Below are positions 25,566 to 33,496 of a DNA stretch of 52,572 bases, one piece after another. A program made the position numbers and the translations under genes. The notes beneath the pieces are model-generated. The model saw only the letters and a list, made by a program, of their open reading frames with translations, was not told where the DNA came from and did no database searches. Each line of letters starts with the position of its first letter. Positions within the stretch are counted from its first letter, which is position 1. Source of the DNA: an uncultured Prevotella sp. (GTDB taxonomy: Bacteria > Bacteroidota > Bacteroidia > Bacteroidales > Bacteroidaceae); contig CAKPTK010000001.1 of assembly GCA_934190685.1 (NCBI GenBank), positions 1-52,572 on the forward strand, read 5' to 3'.

Positions 25566-26105
25566 TTATTGATTGTTTTTCATCCGGAGCCGGGCAAACT
25601 CCCACACTACAATGCCCGCCGTCACACTGACATTGAGCGAATGCTTGGTGCCAAACTGCGGTATCTCAAGACATCCGTCACTCATATCCACCACACTTTG
25701 GTGCACACCCTTCACTTCATTGCCCAGTACCACGGCATATTTCTTGCCTGCATCCAGAGAGAGCGTCTGCAACTTGGTGCTGCCCTCCACCTGTTCAATG
25801 CTGTAGACAAAATAGCCTTCTTGACGGAGTGCCTCCACAGCTTCCTCCGCTGTGGGGAAATATCGCCATGCCACACTGTCCTCGGCGCCCAAGGCGGTCT
25901 TGTGAATCTCGGCTTGGGGAGGGGTGGCGGTAATGCCGCAAAGATAGATGGCCTCTACACGGAAGGCGTCACAGGAACGGAAAACAGAGCCCACATTGTG
26001 CAGGCTCCTCACGTCGTCGAGCACCACAATGAGCGGCATCTTCTCGGCTTCCTTGAACTGCTCCACCGACAGGCGGTGCATTTCGATGGTCTTGAGTTTT
26101 CGCAT
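25566..26105 (-). CDS. SpoU/TrmH-family RNA 2'-O-methyltransferase
   Basis: A 179-residue SAM-dependent RNA ribose methyltransferase of the SPOUT class. All three SpoU motifs are present: LHNVGSVFRS (motif 1 with the catalytic Arg), VLGNEVKGVHQ (motif 2) and LEIPQFGTKHSLNVSVTAGI (motif 3, the knotted SAM site). The short length, with no N-terminal RNA-binding extension beyond about 20 residues, fits TrmH/TrmL-type enzymes acting on tRNA, but the target base cannot be told. It lies 17 bases after sufE and 12 before the phosphatase gene. Confidence 0.93.
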   Translation of the reverse strand: MRKLKTIEMHRLSVEQFKEAEKMPLIVVLDDVRSLHNVGSVFRSCDAFRVEAIYLCGITATPPQAEIHKTALGAEDSVAWRYFPTAEEAVEALRQEGYFVYSIEQVEGSTKLQTLSLDAGKKYAVVLGNEVKGVHQSVVDMSDGCLEIPQFGTKHSLNVSVTAGIVVWEFARLRMKNNQ

Positions 26106-26122
26106 TTTTCTTCCAGTGAATT

Positions 26123-26548
26123 CTACTCTGATTCCTTCGCCTTGAAAGCCAAGGCATACATGCGTATCTGCTTCACCATCGAGAGGAGTCCGTTGCTGCG
26201 GGTGGGACTCAGATGGTCCTTCAAGCCGATGCGGTCGATGAAATAGAGGTCGGCATTGATAATCTCGTCGGGGGTGTGACCGCTCAACACCTGGATGAGG
26301 AGGGCGATGATACCCTTGGTGATGAGGGCGTCACTGTCGGCGGTAAACACGAGTTTTCCGTCTACATAGTCACACTGCAACCACACACGGCTTTGGCAGC
26401 CGTCGATGAGATTGCTTTCGGTTTTGTATTTAGAATCGAGCGGCTCGAGGTCGTTGCCCAAGTCGATGAGCATCTGATAACGGTCCATCCAGTCTGAGAA
26501 TCCCTCAAACTCCTCTATTACTTCGTCTTGTGATTCGTTGATTGTCAT
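26123..26548 (-). CDS. sufE: SufE-family cysteine desulfurase activator
   Basis: A 141-residue cytoplasmic protein of the SufE family, which accepts persulfide sulfur from the desulfurase SufS for iron-sulfur cluster assembly. The acceptor cysteine is in LIDGCQSRVW (Cys51), the same place as in E. coli SufE. Other family motifs are SDWMDRYQMLIDLG near the start, LLIQVLSGHTPDEI, and LSPTRSNGLLSMVKQI near the end. No sufS or sufBCD lies in the window. The gene is 16 bases downstream of the U32 gene. Confidence 0.95.
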   Translation of the reverse strand: MTINESQDEVIEEFEGFSDWMDRYQMLIDLGNDLEPLDSKYKTESNLIDGCQSRVWLQCDYVDGKLVFTADSDALITKGIIALLIQVLSGHTPDEIINADLYFIDRIGLKDHLSPTRSNGLLSMVKQIRMYALAFKAKESE

Positions 26549-26564
26549 TGCTTTATGTGTTTGT

Positions 26565-27818
26565 TTATTTTTGTTCTACACTAACTAATTTAAACAGTTT
26601 GTCGCTGGGGCGTACTTTTGCCGGAACGGGTATTGACACGTGGGTGCCCTTGGGAGCGGTCTGCACAGGCTTCAAGTCAAGACGTATCTCTTCGGCGTCC
26701 AGATATATGACACCGGTGGTGGGACCGGTGATGAGCAGTTTGTCGCCCACGTTGAACTCCGATGCCTCGACGGTAAACTCCGCCACGCCAAGTTTGGAGA
26801 AATATTTCACGCCCTTGCCCACATAAACTTTTTTCTCTGTGGCGTTGGACCCGTAGTTGCTGTTCCACTCGCCCATGGTCTGACCTTGATAGTATCCGTC
26901 CCAGAAACCACGGTTGAATACGGTGGCGAGCCGTTCGTCCCATTGGTCTTTTTTCTCCTCGGTGAAGGTGCCGTCGATGACGCTCTGTATGGCTTCTTTA
27001 TAACATTTCACCACGGTGTAGACGTATTCAGCGCCACGGGCCCTACCCTCGATTTTGAACACCCTCACACCAGACTTCATCATACGGTCGATGAAGCGAA
27101 TGGTTTTCAAGTCCTTGGGACTCATGATATACTTGTTGTCCACCTCCAACTCCGTGCCCGTCTCACGGTCGGTCACTAAATAAGAGCGGCGACAGAGCTG
27201 CATACACTCACCGCGGTTGGCTGAGCGGGCGGCATTGTTCAGGCTGAGATAGCACTTTCCGCTCACCGCCATGCACAACGCACCATGGCAGAACATTTCG
27301 ATGCGGATGAGCTTTCCTGAGGGGCCACACACCTGTTGCTCCACAATCTGACGGTAGATGTCTGCCACTTGGTCCATGTTCAACTCGCGTGCCAAAACCA
27401 CTACGTCGGCAAACTGGGCATAGAATTTCAACGCTTCTATGTTGGAAATGTTGAGCTGGGTGGAGAGATGCACCTCCACACCCACCTGACGGCAATAGGT
27501 CATCACAGCCACATCGCTGGCGATGACGGCGGAGATGCCTGCCTCGTGGGCAGCGTCCACAATCTCGTGCATGGTGGCTATGTCCTCGCCATAGATGATG
27601 GTGTTGACGGTGAGGTAGGTCTTGATGCCGTGCTCGTTGCACGTCGCGGCTATCTCACGTAGGTCGTCAATCGTGAAATGGTTGGCGGAATGGGAGCGCA
27701 TGTTGAGCTGTCCAATTCCAAAATACACGGAATTGGCACCAGCCTGGATGGCGGCGGCAAGACTCTCTCTCGAGCCTACCGGTGCCATAATTTCAAAATC
27801 GTCTATATTATAATTCAT
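26565..27818 (-). CDS. Peptidase U32 family protein (tRNA hydroxylation TrhP/YegQ-like)
   Basis: A 417-residue protein of the U32 family. The N-terminal barrel begins FEIMAPVGSRESLAAAIQAGANSVYFGIG. The family signature is clear at about 175-210: EMFCHGALCMAVSGKC, SANRGECMQLCRRSY, with cysteines that in the family hold an iron-sulfur cluster. The C-terminal beta-domain (about 330-415) matches the short U32 form similar to YegQ/TrhP, which takes part in 5-hydroxyuridine formation in tRNA using prephenate. Proteolytic activity is doubtful for this branch. It lies in a run with sufE and a SpoU methyltransferase, consistent with RNA modification and cluster supply, which is inference. Confidence 0.9.
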   Translation of the reverse strand: MNYNIDDFEIMAPVGSRESLAAAIQAGANSVYFGIGQLNMRSHSANHFTIDDLREIAATCNEHGIKTYLTVNTIIYGEDIATMHEIVDAAHEAGISAVIASDVAVMTYCRQVGVEVHLSTQLNISNIEALKFYAQFADVVVLARELNMDQVADIYRQIVEQQVCGPSGKLIRIEMFCHGALCMAVSGKCYLSLNNAARSANRGECMQLCRRSYLVTDRETGTELEVDNKYIMSPKDLKTIRFIDRMMKSGVRVFKIEGRARGAEYVYTVVKCYKEAIQSVIDGTFTEEKKDQWDERLATVFNRGFWDGYYQGQTMGEWNSNYGSNATEKKVYVGKGVKYFSKLGVAEFTVEASEFNVGDKLLITGPTTGVIYLDAEEIRLDLKPVQTAPKGTHVSIPVPAKVRPSDKLFKLVSVEQK

Positions 27819-27824
27819 ATTTAG

Positions 27825-28472
27825 CTAAATGAAATAGTCTTTCAACTGTGCGGCAAGAGCGGACAATTTGTCCGGATTGTCGTTGCCGAAACGTTTCCAC
27901 ACTTCCTCGCACTCGGTGGAAAGCTCGTCTCCGCCCAAAGGCTCACGCATGAGATAGGGGTCACACTGCTGGAATATCCGCATCACTTCCGCCACGCGAC
28001 GGGGTGTGAGCTTCAGGAGTTTCGCCAAGTCCACGACCTCTGGGGTCTCCTCCACCATGGTATTGGGCGTGAGACGGAAATAGAGATCGAGAATCATCAC
28101 AAGTTTTACCGGAAGCAAGTCGGGACAGGTGGCGAGTGGCTTGAAGTCAAGTTCAAACGACTCGTTGGTGTGCACACCCTCATAGAAAGCGCTGGCGTTG
28201 TTGAACCCCTTCATCTGACGGAGCATCTTCACCTCCTTTTGCAGACGGCGGGGATTGTCGCCATAGGTGCTCCACAATTGTTCTATGTAGGGTGTTTCGA
28301 GCTGTCGGAGTTTGAACATCTGCGCATGAAGGAAACGGGGAGGTATGTGCAGTTCCAGGCTAAGGTCTATCAATGGGCGGGAAAAGACAGGTTTCACGCC
28401 CTCGGGTTTCTTGAGATAGAGTTGCATCAGAAGCAGCCAATAGTCGTCCGACCAATGAATGTTTTTTGCCAT
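27825..28472 (-). CDS. Conserved hypothetical protein, soluble, helical
   Basis: A 215-residue protein I do not recognise as a named family. It starts MAKNIHWSDDYWLLLMQLYL, has no signal peptide or membrane helix, and is rich in Leu, Lys and Glu, so mainly helical. Segments IDLSLELHIPPRFLHAQMFKL and PEVVDLAKLLKLTPRRVAEVMRIFQ each look like a helix-turn-helix or winged-helix element, suggesting nucleic-acid binding; this is a guess from pattern. It is the first gene after a promoter at 28502-28531 and lies six bases before the U32 gene, so it may share the RNA-modification context. The gene is surely real: no overlap, full-length frame, operon spacing. Confidence 0.7.
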   Translation of the reverse strand: MAKNIHWSDDYWLLLMQLYLKKPEGVKPVFSRPLIDLSLELHIPPRFLHAQMFKLRQLETPYIEQLWSTYGDNPRRLQKEVKMLRQMKGFNNASAFYEGVHTNESFELDFKPLATCPDLLPVKLVMILDLYFRLTPNTMVEETPEVVDLAKLLKLTPRRVAEVMRIFQQCDPYLMREPLGGDELSTECEEVWKRFGNDNPDKLSALAAQLKDYFI

Positions 28473-28501
28473 GACAGATGATATTAAATACTTTCAGCTC
28501 G

Positions 28502-28531
28502 TAAAGATACAAAGAAAAGGCGTGAAACAAA
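28502..28531 (-). promoter_or_regulatory. Candidate promoter of the hypothetical/U32/sufE operon
   Basis: Minus strand TTTG (28528-28531), 18 bases, TATCTTTA (28502-28509), one mismatch to TAnnTTTG. The start codon at 28472 is 30 bases downstream. Confidence 0.45.
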
Positions 28532-28549
28532 AACTTTTCCCGCTTTTTC

Positions 28550-29404
28550 TTAAAATGTCATGGCAAAAGAGCTGCCCAACGCATGGTTTCCAGCGTCATA
28601 ATAAGGGACGATGGCCATGGCTTTCTTCTGTTTCCCGTCTAAACGGAACAGTCTTTTTTCCCATGGCAGGAGCCACAGGCTGACCCTGGCACTGAGGATG
28701 CCGACGCCGGCTCCCATCACCACATCGTGAATCCAGTGCTTGTCATAGACCACACGCTCCACCGCCACGCCTGTCGCCATCACGTAGGCTGCCACACCAT
28801 ACCACCCGCCATATTCCATGCGCACCAGTTCGGCACCCTGAAAGGCAGTGGTGGCATGACCCGACGGAAAAGAGTGGTTGTCTTCGCCACTGGGCCGTCT
28901 TTCTTTGACCATATGCTTCAACCCGAACGCTACAGAGGTGCTCAGAGCCAAGGAAGTGGCACGTAACAAAAGCCGTTCGGTGCGGGTATAGGGTGATTTC
29001 ACACCACACACATTCAGTCCGATGCCGAAGACGGAAGGCACAAACTGTATCCACTTGTCGGGATGGAGCATCTTCATGTGGTGCCATTCGGGGGAGTGGT
29101 GCTTGTGAATGGGGTCGAGACTTTCTCCCCAATCGCTGACGGCACCGAGGGTTCCGAGGGTGATAAGGGCACCGGGCACCAGGAGTTGTATGGGTTTGAA
29201 GGTTGTTTGGGTGCGAGCTACCCACCGGTTATCGCCAGGATAGTTGGCGGCTAACGAGTCGACAACCAGCAGACTGTCCGCCAAAGGAGCGGACAGCGAA
29301 GAGCTTTCCAACGAGTCTGTGGATATTTCCACTGTTGTCTCCGAGGCGAATAGGTGCATACACGTCAAAAACAACAGCGACAGTAGGGATATCCTGAGGT
29401 TCAT
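28550..29404 (-). CDS. PAP2-family phosphatase, exported
   Basis: A 284-residue envelope phosphatase of the PAP2 superfamily. The ATG at 29404 is chosen because it gives the signal peptide MNLRISLLSLLF to LFA (about residue 20) and lies 17 bases after the upstream CoA-transferase stop; the open frame upstream only reads through that gene in another frame. The three PAP2 motifs are present: KHMVKERRPSG, HSFPSGHATTAF and ERVVYDKHWIHDVVMG, though the usual Ser of the third motif (SR) is Glu here. Such proteins dephosphorylate lipid phosphates or act as acid phosphatases. The last strand-like residues (FAMTF) end in Phe, as outer-membrane-associated proteins often do; that is only a hint. Confidence 0.87.
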   Translation of the reverse strand: MNLRISLLSLLFLTCMHLFASETTVEISTDSLESSSLSAPLADSLLVVDSLAANYPGDNRWVARTQTTFKPIQLLVPGALITLGTLGAVSDWGESLDPIHKHHSPEWHHMKMLHPDKWIQFVPSVFGIGLNVCGVKSPYTRTERLLLRATSLALSTSVAFGLKHMVKERRPSGEDNHSFPSGHATTAFQGAELVRMEYGGWYGVAAYVMATGVAVERVVYDKHWIHDVVMGAGVGILSARVSLWLLPWEKRLFRLDGKQKKAMAIVPYYDAGNHALGSSFAMTF

Positions 29405-29421
29405 GTTTTGTCTTTTTAAGC

Positions 29422-30927
29422 TTATTTCAAATATTCTCCAAAGTCGGTCAACCGCATGTCGCCCTTGCGCATGAACGTGTCGTGGAAAGCGAGACCGCAG
29501 CGCATGGACTCGGGTTGGTGGCCGCTTCCGGAAATCTTCAGATAGTCGCGCAGCAGCGGACGGTAGTCGGGATGGGCACAGTGCTCGATGATTTCCTCGG
29601 CACGGCGCAAGGCACCCTTGCCACGCAAGTCGGCCAATCCCTGCTCGGTGACGATAATGTCGACATCGTGCTCGGTGGAATCCACATGACTGCACATTGG
29701 CACGATGGCACTGATAGCCCCATTTTTCGCCGTAGAAGGGGTGTAGAAGATGCTGATGGAGCCATTGCGCTCGTAGTCGCACGAACCGCCAATGCCGTTC
29801 ATCAACTTAGAGCCGCAGATGTGGCTGGAGTTCTCGTTGCCGTAGATGTCGCATTCCAAAGCCGTGTTCATGGCAATCACACCGAAGCGGCGGATTACCT
29901 CGGGCGAGTTGGTAATCTCGCTGGGACGCAAGGTGAGGTGCTGGCTGAAGAAGTCTATGTTGTCGTAAATCTTGCGCAAGGTCTCGTTGGTCACGGTGGC
30001 GGCGGCAGCCGAAGCCTGACTTACCTGTCCGTCGAGCATCATGTCGATGACAGAGTCCTGCACCACCTCGCTGTATACTTGCAACGGTGGCAGCTTGTGA
30101 CACTGTGCGATGGCCTTCATCACGGCATTGCCCGTCACGCCTACCCCACTCTGTACGGGAAACATACACTCGGGAATGTGGCCACGTTTGATGTCGTTGA
30201 TAAAGAAATCCACCACATGATTGCCGATCATCTCGGTTTCCGGCGTCAACGCTTTGAAGGCGCGCGCTTCCTCGGGAATATAGCAATCCACCACGCCGAC
30301 AATCTTCTTGGCGTCGATGGACACATAGTTCTTGCCGATGCGGTCGCCCACAAAGAGCAACGGAATGGGACGGCGATAGGGAAATTCCTTACACTCATAG
30401 ACATCGTGCAGATATTTGGAGTTGGGGCTGTGGAAATGGTTGAACTCGATAATCACGTGCTTGGCCAACCGCGCAATCGTAGGTACGATACCGCCTGCCG
30501 ATGTGAGATAAGCCTTGCATTTCTTCGGTCCCTCGTCCAAGTCGGACACTTCGATGATGGCCCAGTCTATCTCACCATAAAAACCTCGGCGCAACCGCTC
30601 CGCCACATGGCCGAGATGCATGTCCTCATAGTCTATCTCCTGCAGGTTGCAGTGCTTGCGGAAATCGGCGTTGGTGGAGAATGGCGCCCGGAATTTGATG
30701 GCATGGGCATTGGCAAAGTCTCCTTCCAAACTTTGACAAGACGACGCGCCGGTGATGATGCCTACAGAGAACGGACGGCCAGCCTCATGCTCCTCAATAG
30801 CACGCTTGGACAGTTTGCGTGCCACAGCCTTGGGCACGCCATTGGGGGTGAAGCCGCTGAATCCGATGTTTTCACCATCTTTTATCATCATTGCCGCTTC
30901 TTCGGCAGTTATTCTCTTGTAAGACAT
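29422..30927 (-). CDS. Acetyl-CoA hydrolase/transferase family (succinyl-CoA:acetate CoA-transferase-like)
   Basis: A 501-residue cytoplasmic class I CoA-transferase of the Cat1/AarC type. Motifs include GFSGFTPNGVPKAVA, GIITGASSC, PVQSGVGVTGNAVMKAI (CoA-binding glycine loop), MNTALECDIYGNENSSH with the probable catalytic Glu, and KLMNGIGGSCDYERN. The C-terminus has VDIIVTEQGLADLRGKG, diagnostic of the family. In saccharolytic Bacteroidota such enzymes move CoA between succinate/acetate or propionate, coupling fermentation to acetate or propionate release. The PAP2 phosphatase gene follows after 17 bases. A -7 box TAACTTTG lies upstream. Confidence 0.93.
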   Translation of the reverse strand: MSYKRITAEEAAMMIKDGENIGFSGFTPNGVPKAVARKLSKRAIEEHEAGRPFSVGIITGASSCQSLEGDFANAHAIKFRAPFSTNADFRKHCNLQEIDYEDMHLGHVAERLRRGFYGEIDWAIIEVSDLDEGPKKCKAYLTSAGGIVPTIARLAKHVIIEFNHFHSPNSKYLHDVYECKEFPYRRPIPLLFVGDRIGKNYVSIDAKKIVGVVDCYIPEEARAFKALTPETEMIGNHVVDFFINDIKRGHIPECMFPVQSGVGVTGNAVMKAIAQCHKLPPLQVYSEVVQDSVIDMMLDGQVSQASAAAATVTNETLRKIYDNIDFFSQHLTLRPSEITNSPEVIRRFGVIAMNTALECDIYGNENSSHICGSKLMNGIGGSCDYERNGSISIFYTPSTAKNGAISAIVPMCSHVDSTEHDVDIIVTEQGLADLRGKGALRRAEEIIEHCAHPDYRPLLRDYLKISGSGHQPESMRCGLAFHDTFMRKGDMRLTDFGEYLK

Positions 30928-30976
30928 AAACGTATAATTATTTAGTTTTTATGCAGTTATGTGCATTTTTATGCTG

Positions 30977-31008
30977 CAAAGTTAATGCAAAAAGTTGAGG
31001 AAGCGAAA
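30977..31008 (-). promoter_or_regulatory. Promoter of the CoA-transferase gene
   Basis: TAACTTTG on the minus strand at 30977-30984 matches the -7 consensus. A weak TTTC (31005-31008) is 20 bases upstream at the -33 position. The start codon is about 50 bases downstream. Confidence 0.5.
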
Positions 31009-31110
31009 GGTTTTTCCACTTTTTCATAGAGACGACACGCTTCCTTTCCACAAGAAACAGCCCTTCTTCTCTATCGGTGACTTATCTCTTCTCTTCCTCA
31101 ACTTTCCAAA

Positions 31111-31136
31111 TGACAAGGCACGAGTTCTGCCTGTCA
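31111..31136 (-). terminator. Weak hairpin at the end of the Sir2 gene
   Basis: TGACA-A-GGCA (31111-31120) pairs with TGCCTGTCA (31128-31136) with one bulged A, including the Sir2 stop codon. The following minus-strand bases are only moderately T-rich, so this is a tentative call. Confidence 0.35.
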
Positions 31137-31841
31137 GGGTTGTTTTACCAATTGGTCAAACAATTCCCGCATGCCGTCACTGGCACCTTTCTGTATGAAA
31201 TGCACTGAACGGGCACCGCTCGTCATCACTTCTTCCGGGTCAATCAGATAGACAGGAGTCTGACGGGGAACATACTGCACAAGTCCCGCGGCGGGATAGA
31301 CATTGAGAGACGTGCCGATGATGACGAAAATGTCGGCTTGCTCGGCAGCGTCCATCGCAGGATCCATCATAGGCACACTCTCGCCGAAGAAAACAATGAA
31401 GGGACGGAGCAAGGTACCGTCGCCAGCCTTCGTACCCGGAACCACCTCGGGATTCTGCTCCGTGAGTGTCTGGATGAAATGGGGATTATAGGGATCGCGG
31501 CTCGAGCACACCTTGGCAAGTTCACCATGCAGATGGATGACATGGGTAGACCCAGCCTTCTCGTGCAAGTTGTCCACATTTTGCGTGACCACCGTCACAT
31601 CGTAAAACTTCTCCAATTCAGCAATCAACCGATGGCCTTCGTTGGGCTTAGCCGCGAAAAGTTTCTTGCGCAGCATGTTGTAGAACTTTGTAACCAACTC
31701 TGGATCACGCTCCCAACCCTCATGTGTGGCCACTTGTTCCACAGGATAATTTTCCCATAAACCATCGCTTCCACGGAAGGTCTTAAAACCACTCTCGACC
31801 GACATTCCGGCTCCAGTGAGAAATACTAATTTCTTTTTCAT
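31134..31841 (-). CDS. Sir2-family NAD-dependent protein deacylase, zinc-site-less
   Basis: A 235-residue sirtuin. NAD-binding motifs are clear: LTGAGMSVESGFKTFRG (residues 8-24), VVTQNVDNLHEKAG and the catalytic His in HLHGE (about residue 104), then IGTSLNVYPAAGLV. The segment that normally holds the four zinc cysteines (about 106-150) has only one Cys (KVCSSRDP), so the structural zinc site is missing, as in class U/M-type bacterial sirtuins. Such enzymes remove acetyl or longer acyl groups from lysines. The gene is divergent from the FKBP cluster and shares its 127-base promoter region; a -7 box TATTTTTG is at 31868-31875. Confidence 0.9.
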   Translation of the reverse strand: MKKKLVFLTGAGMSVESGFKTFRGSDGLWENYPVEQVATHEGWERDPELVTKFYNMLRKKLFAAKPNEGHRLIAELEKFYDVTVVTQNVDNLHEKAGSTHVIHLHGELAKVCSSRDPYNPHFIQTLTEQNPEVVPGTKAGDGTLLRPFIVFFGESVPMMDPAMDAAEQADIFVIIGTSLNVYPAAGLVQYVPRQTPVYLIDPEEVMTSGARSVHFIQKGASDGMRELFDQLVKQP

Positions 31842-31867
31842 CGTGTTTCCTCCACATTAATTAAACA

Positions 31868-31875
31868 CAAAAATA
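31868..31875 (-). promoter_or_regulatory. Candidate -7 box for the Sir2 gene
   Basis: TATTTTTG on the minus strand fits TAnnTTTG and lies 27 bases before the start codon. No TTTG is seen at the usual distance. Confidence 0.4.
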
Positions 31876-31918
31876 CTAATTTTTCCGCAAATACATCCAC
31901 TCTATGGGACAAAAGCAC

Positions 31919-31926
31919 TATCTTTG
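31919..31926 (+). promoter_or_regulatory. -7 box of the FKBP cluster
   Basis: TATCTTTG matches the consensus exactly. It lies 43 bases before the ATG at 31969. An in-frame TTG at 31924 falls inside this box and cannot be the start. No good -33 element is visible. Confidence 0.55.
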
Positions 31927-31968
31927 CAAAAAATAAATTTTAATTTATCGATAAATACTAAACATTTT

Positions 31969-32574
31969 ATGGACAAAGTAAGTTACGCCTTGGGTCTGGG
32001 TATCGGACGCCAACTCTCACAGATGGGAGCCAACGAATTGAACATTGATGATTTCGCTCAGGCTATCAAGGACGTTTTGGCTGGCGACCAGCCTAAAGTA
32101 GCTGACCAAGAAGCACAACAAATCGTACAGGATTTCTTCCAAGCACAAGAGGCTAAGCAGCGTGCCGCTGCCGCCGAAAAAGGCAAGGTAGCCCGCAAGG
32201 CCGGTGAGGATTATCTGGCAGAAAATGCCAAGAAGGAAGGTGTGGTCACCCTGCCAAGCGGTCTCCAATATAAGGTGCTCAAAGAGGGCAACGGCAAGAA
32301 GCCTAAGGCTACCGACAAGGTGAAATGTCACTATGAGGGCATGCTCATCGACGGTACCATGTTTGACAGCAGCATCCAGCGCGGCGAACCAGCCGTGTTC
32401 CCTCTCAACCAGGTGATTGCCGGTTGGACAGAAGGTCTCCAACTGATGACCGAGGGTTCCAAGTATCGTTTCTTCATCCCCTACTCTCTCGGCTATGGCG
32501 AGCATGGTGCCGGTGCTTCTATCCCTCCATTCTCAGCCCTCATCTTTGATGTGGAACTCATCGAAGTGCTCTAA
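31969..32574 (+). CDS. FKBP-type peptidyl-prolyl isomerase, cytoplasmic
   Basis: A 201-residue prolyl isomerase of the FklB/Mip type. The start MDKVSYALGLGIGRQLSQ gives the N-terminal helical dimerisation domain (about 1-90) directly, with no signal peptide, so a cytoplasmic location is inferred. The C-terminal FKBP domain (about 105-201) keeps the active-site aromatic residues: Tyr in HYEGML, Phe-Asp in MFDSS, Trp in AGWTEG, Tyr in LGYGEHG and Phe in PPFSALIF. It is the first of three FKBP genes in a row; the next starts 36 bases downstream. Confidence 0.93.
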   Translation: MDKVSYALGLGIGRQLSQMGANELNIDDFAQAIKDVLAGDQPKVADQEAQQIVQDFFQAQEAKQRAAAAEKGKVARKAGEDYLAENAKKEGVVTLPSGLQYKVLKEGNGKKPKATDKVKCHYEGMLIDGTMFDSSIQRGEPAVFPLNQVIAGWTEGLQLMTEGSKYRFFIPYSLGYGEHGAGASIPPFSALIFDVELIEVL

Positions 32575-32610
32575 TCCAACATTAGAAAACAAGAAAACAA
32601 CAAAATAATC

Positions 32611-33477
32611 ATGAAGAAGATTACATTTGTAGCCGCTTTGGCTATCAGCGCCGCAGCCCTTTCTTCTTGCGGCAACTCTACCCCAAAGGCAGACATGAAG
32701 AACGACGTGGACTCTTTGAGCTACGCTTTTGGTCTCGAACAGTCTCAGGGCGTGAAAGAATATCTCTCACGCATGGAAGTGGACACAGCCTATATGGCTG
32801 AATTTGTCAAGGGTCTGACCGACGGTGCCCTGAGTGTGGACGACAAGAAGAAGAACGCTTACAACGTAGGTGTGGGCATCGGTATGCAGCTTGCCATGAT
32901 GCAGAAGAACGCCAGCAAGCAGATTTTCGCCGGCGACTCTACACAGACACTGAACATGAAGAACCTCGTGGCTGGTTTCATCAGCGGCGCCACAGGCAAG
33001 AATGCCGCTATGACTCCTGACCAGGCTCGCATGATCGAGCAGACCAAGGCACAGCAAATCATGCAGCAGAGCATGGAGAAGCAGTATGGCCCCAACAAGG
33101 AGAAGAGCGCCAAATTCATGGCCAACATTGCCAAGCAGCCCGGTGTGAAGAAACTCGCCAACGGTGTTTGCTATAAAGTGATCAGCGAGGGTTCTGGCGA
33201 TATTCCTTCCGACACCTCCATGGTGAAGCTTCACTATGAGGGAAAGACTGTTGACGGCAAGGTGTTCGACAGTTCATTCGCCCGCAAAGAGCCTGCTACC
33301 ATGCGCGCCAACCAGGTGATCCCAGGCTTCACAGAAGCTCTGACCCACATGCCTGTAGGTTCCACTTGGGAAGTTTACATCCCTGCAGACCAGGCTTACA
33401 AGGAGCGTGACATGGGACAAATCAAGCCTTTCTCCGCTCTGATTTTCAAGATTCAGGTACTCTCTATCGAGAAGTAA
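32611..33477 (+). CDS. FKBP-type peptidyl-prolyl isomerase, lipoprotein
   Basis: A 288-residue lipid-anchored prolyl isomerase. The signal ends in the lipobox LSSC (Cys20). The helical N-terminal domain (about 30-180; DSLSYAFGLEQSQGVKEYL) is longer than in the first copy. The FKBP domain (about 195-288) has HYEGKTVDGKVFDSS and KPFSALIFK, but the active-site Trp of the family is replaced by Phe (IPGFTEA) and the loop YGEHG is YKERDMG. Isomerase activity may therefore be reduced. It lies between a cytoplasmic and a periplasmic paralogue and is likely in the same transcript. Confidence 0.92.
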   Translation: MKKITFVAALAISAAALSSCGNSTPKADMKNDVDSLSYAFGLEQSQGVKEYLSRMEVDTAYMAEFVKGLTDGALSVDDKKKNAYNVGVGIGMQLAMMQKNASKQIFAGDSTQTLNMKNLVAGFISGATGKNAAMTPDQARMIEQTKAQQIMQQSMEKQYGPNKEKSAKFMANIAKQPGVKKLANGVCYKVISEGSGDIPSDTSMVKLHYEGKTVDGKVFDSSFARKEPATMRANQVIPGFTEALTHMPVGSTWEVYIPADQAYKERDMGQIKPFSALIFKIQVLSIEK

Positions 33478-33496
33478 TTTGTTTGAAAGAATAAAG

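Noticed and set aside
29405..29782. 126-codon N-terminal extension of the PAP2 phosphatase
   Set aside because: It overlaps the CoA-transferase gene in another frame and has shadow composition; the ATG at 29404 starts a signal peptide.
29482..30945. Plus-strand open frame (487 codons) opposite the CoA-transferase gene
   Set aside because: Antisense shadow with biased composition; the CoA-transferase motifs settle the strand.
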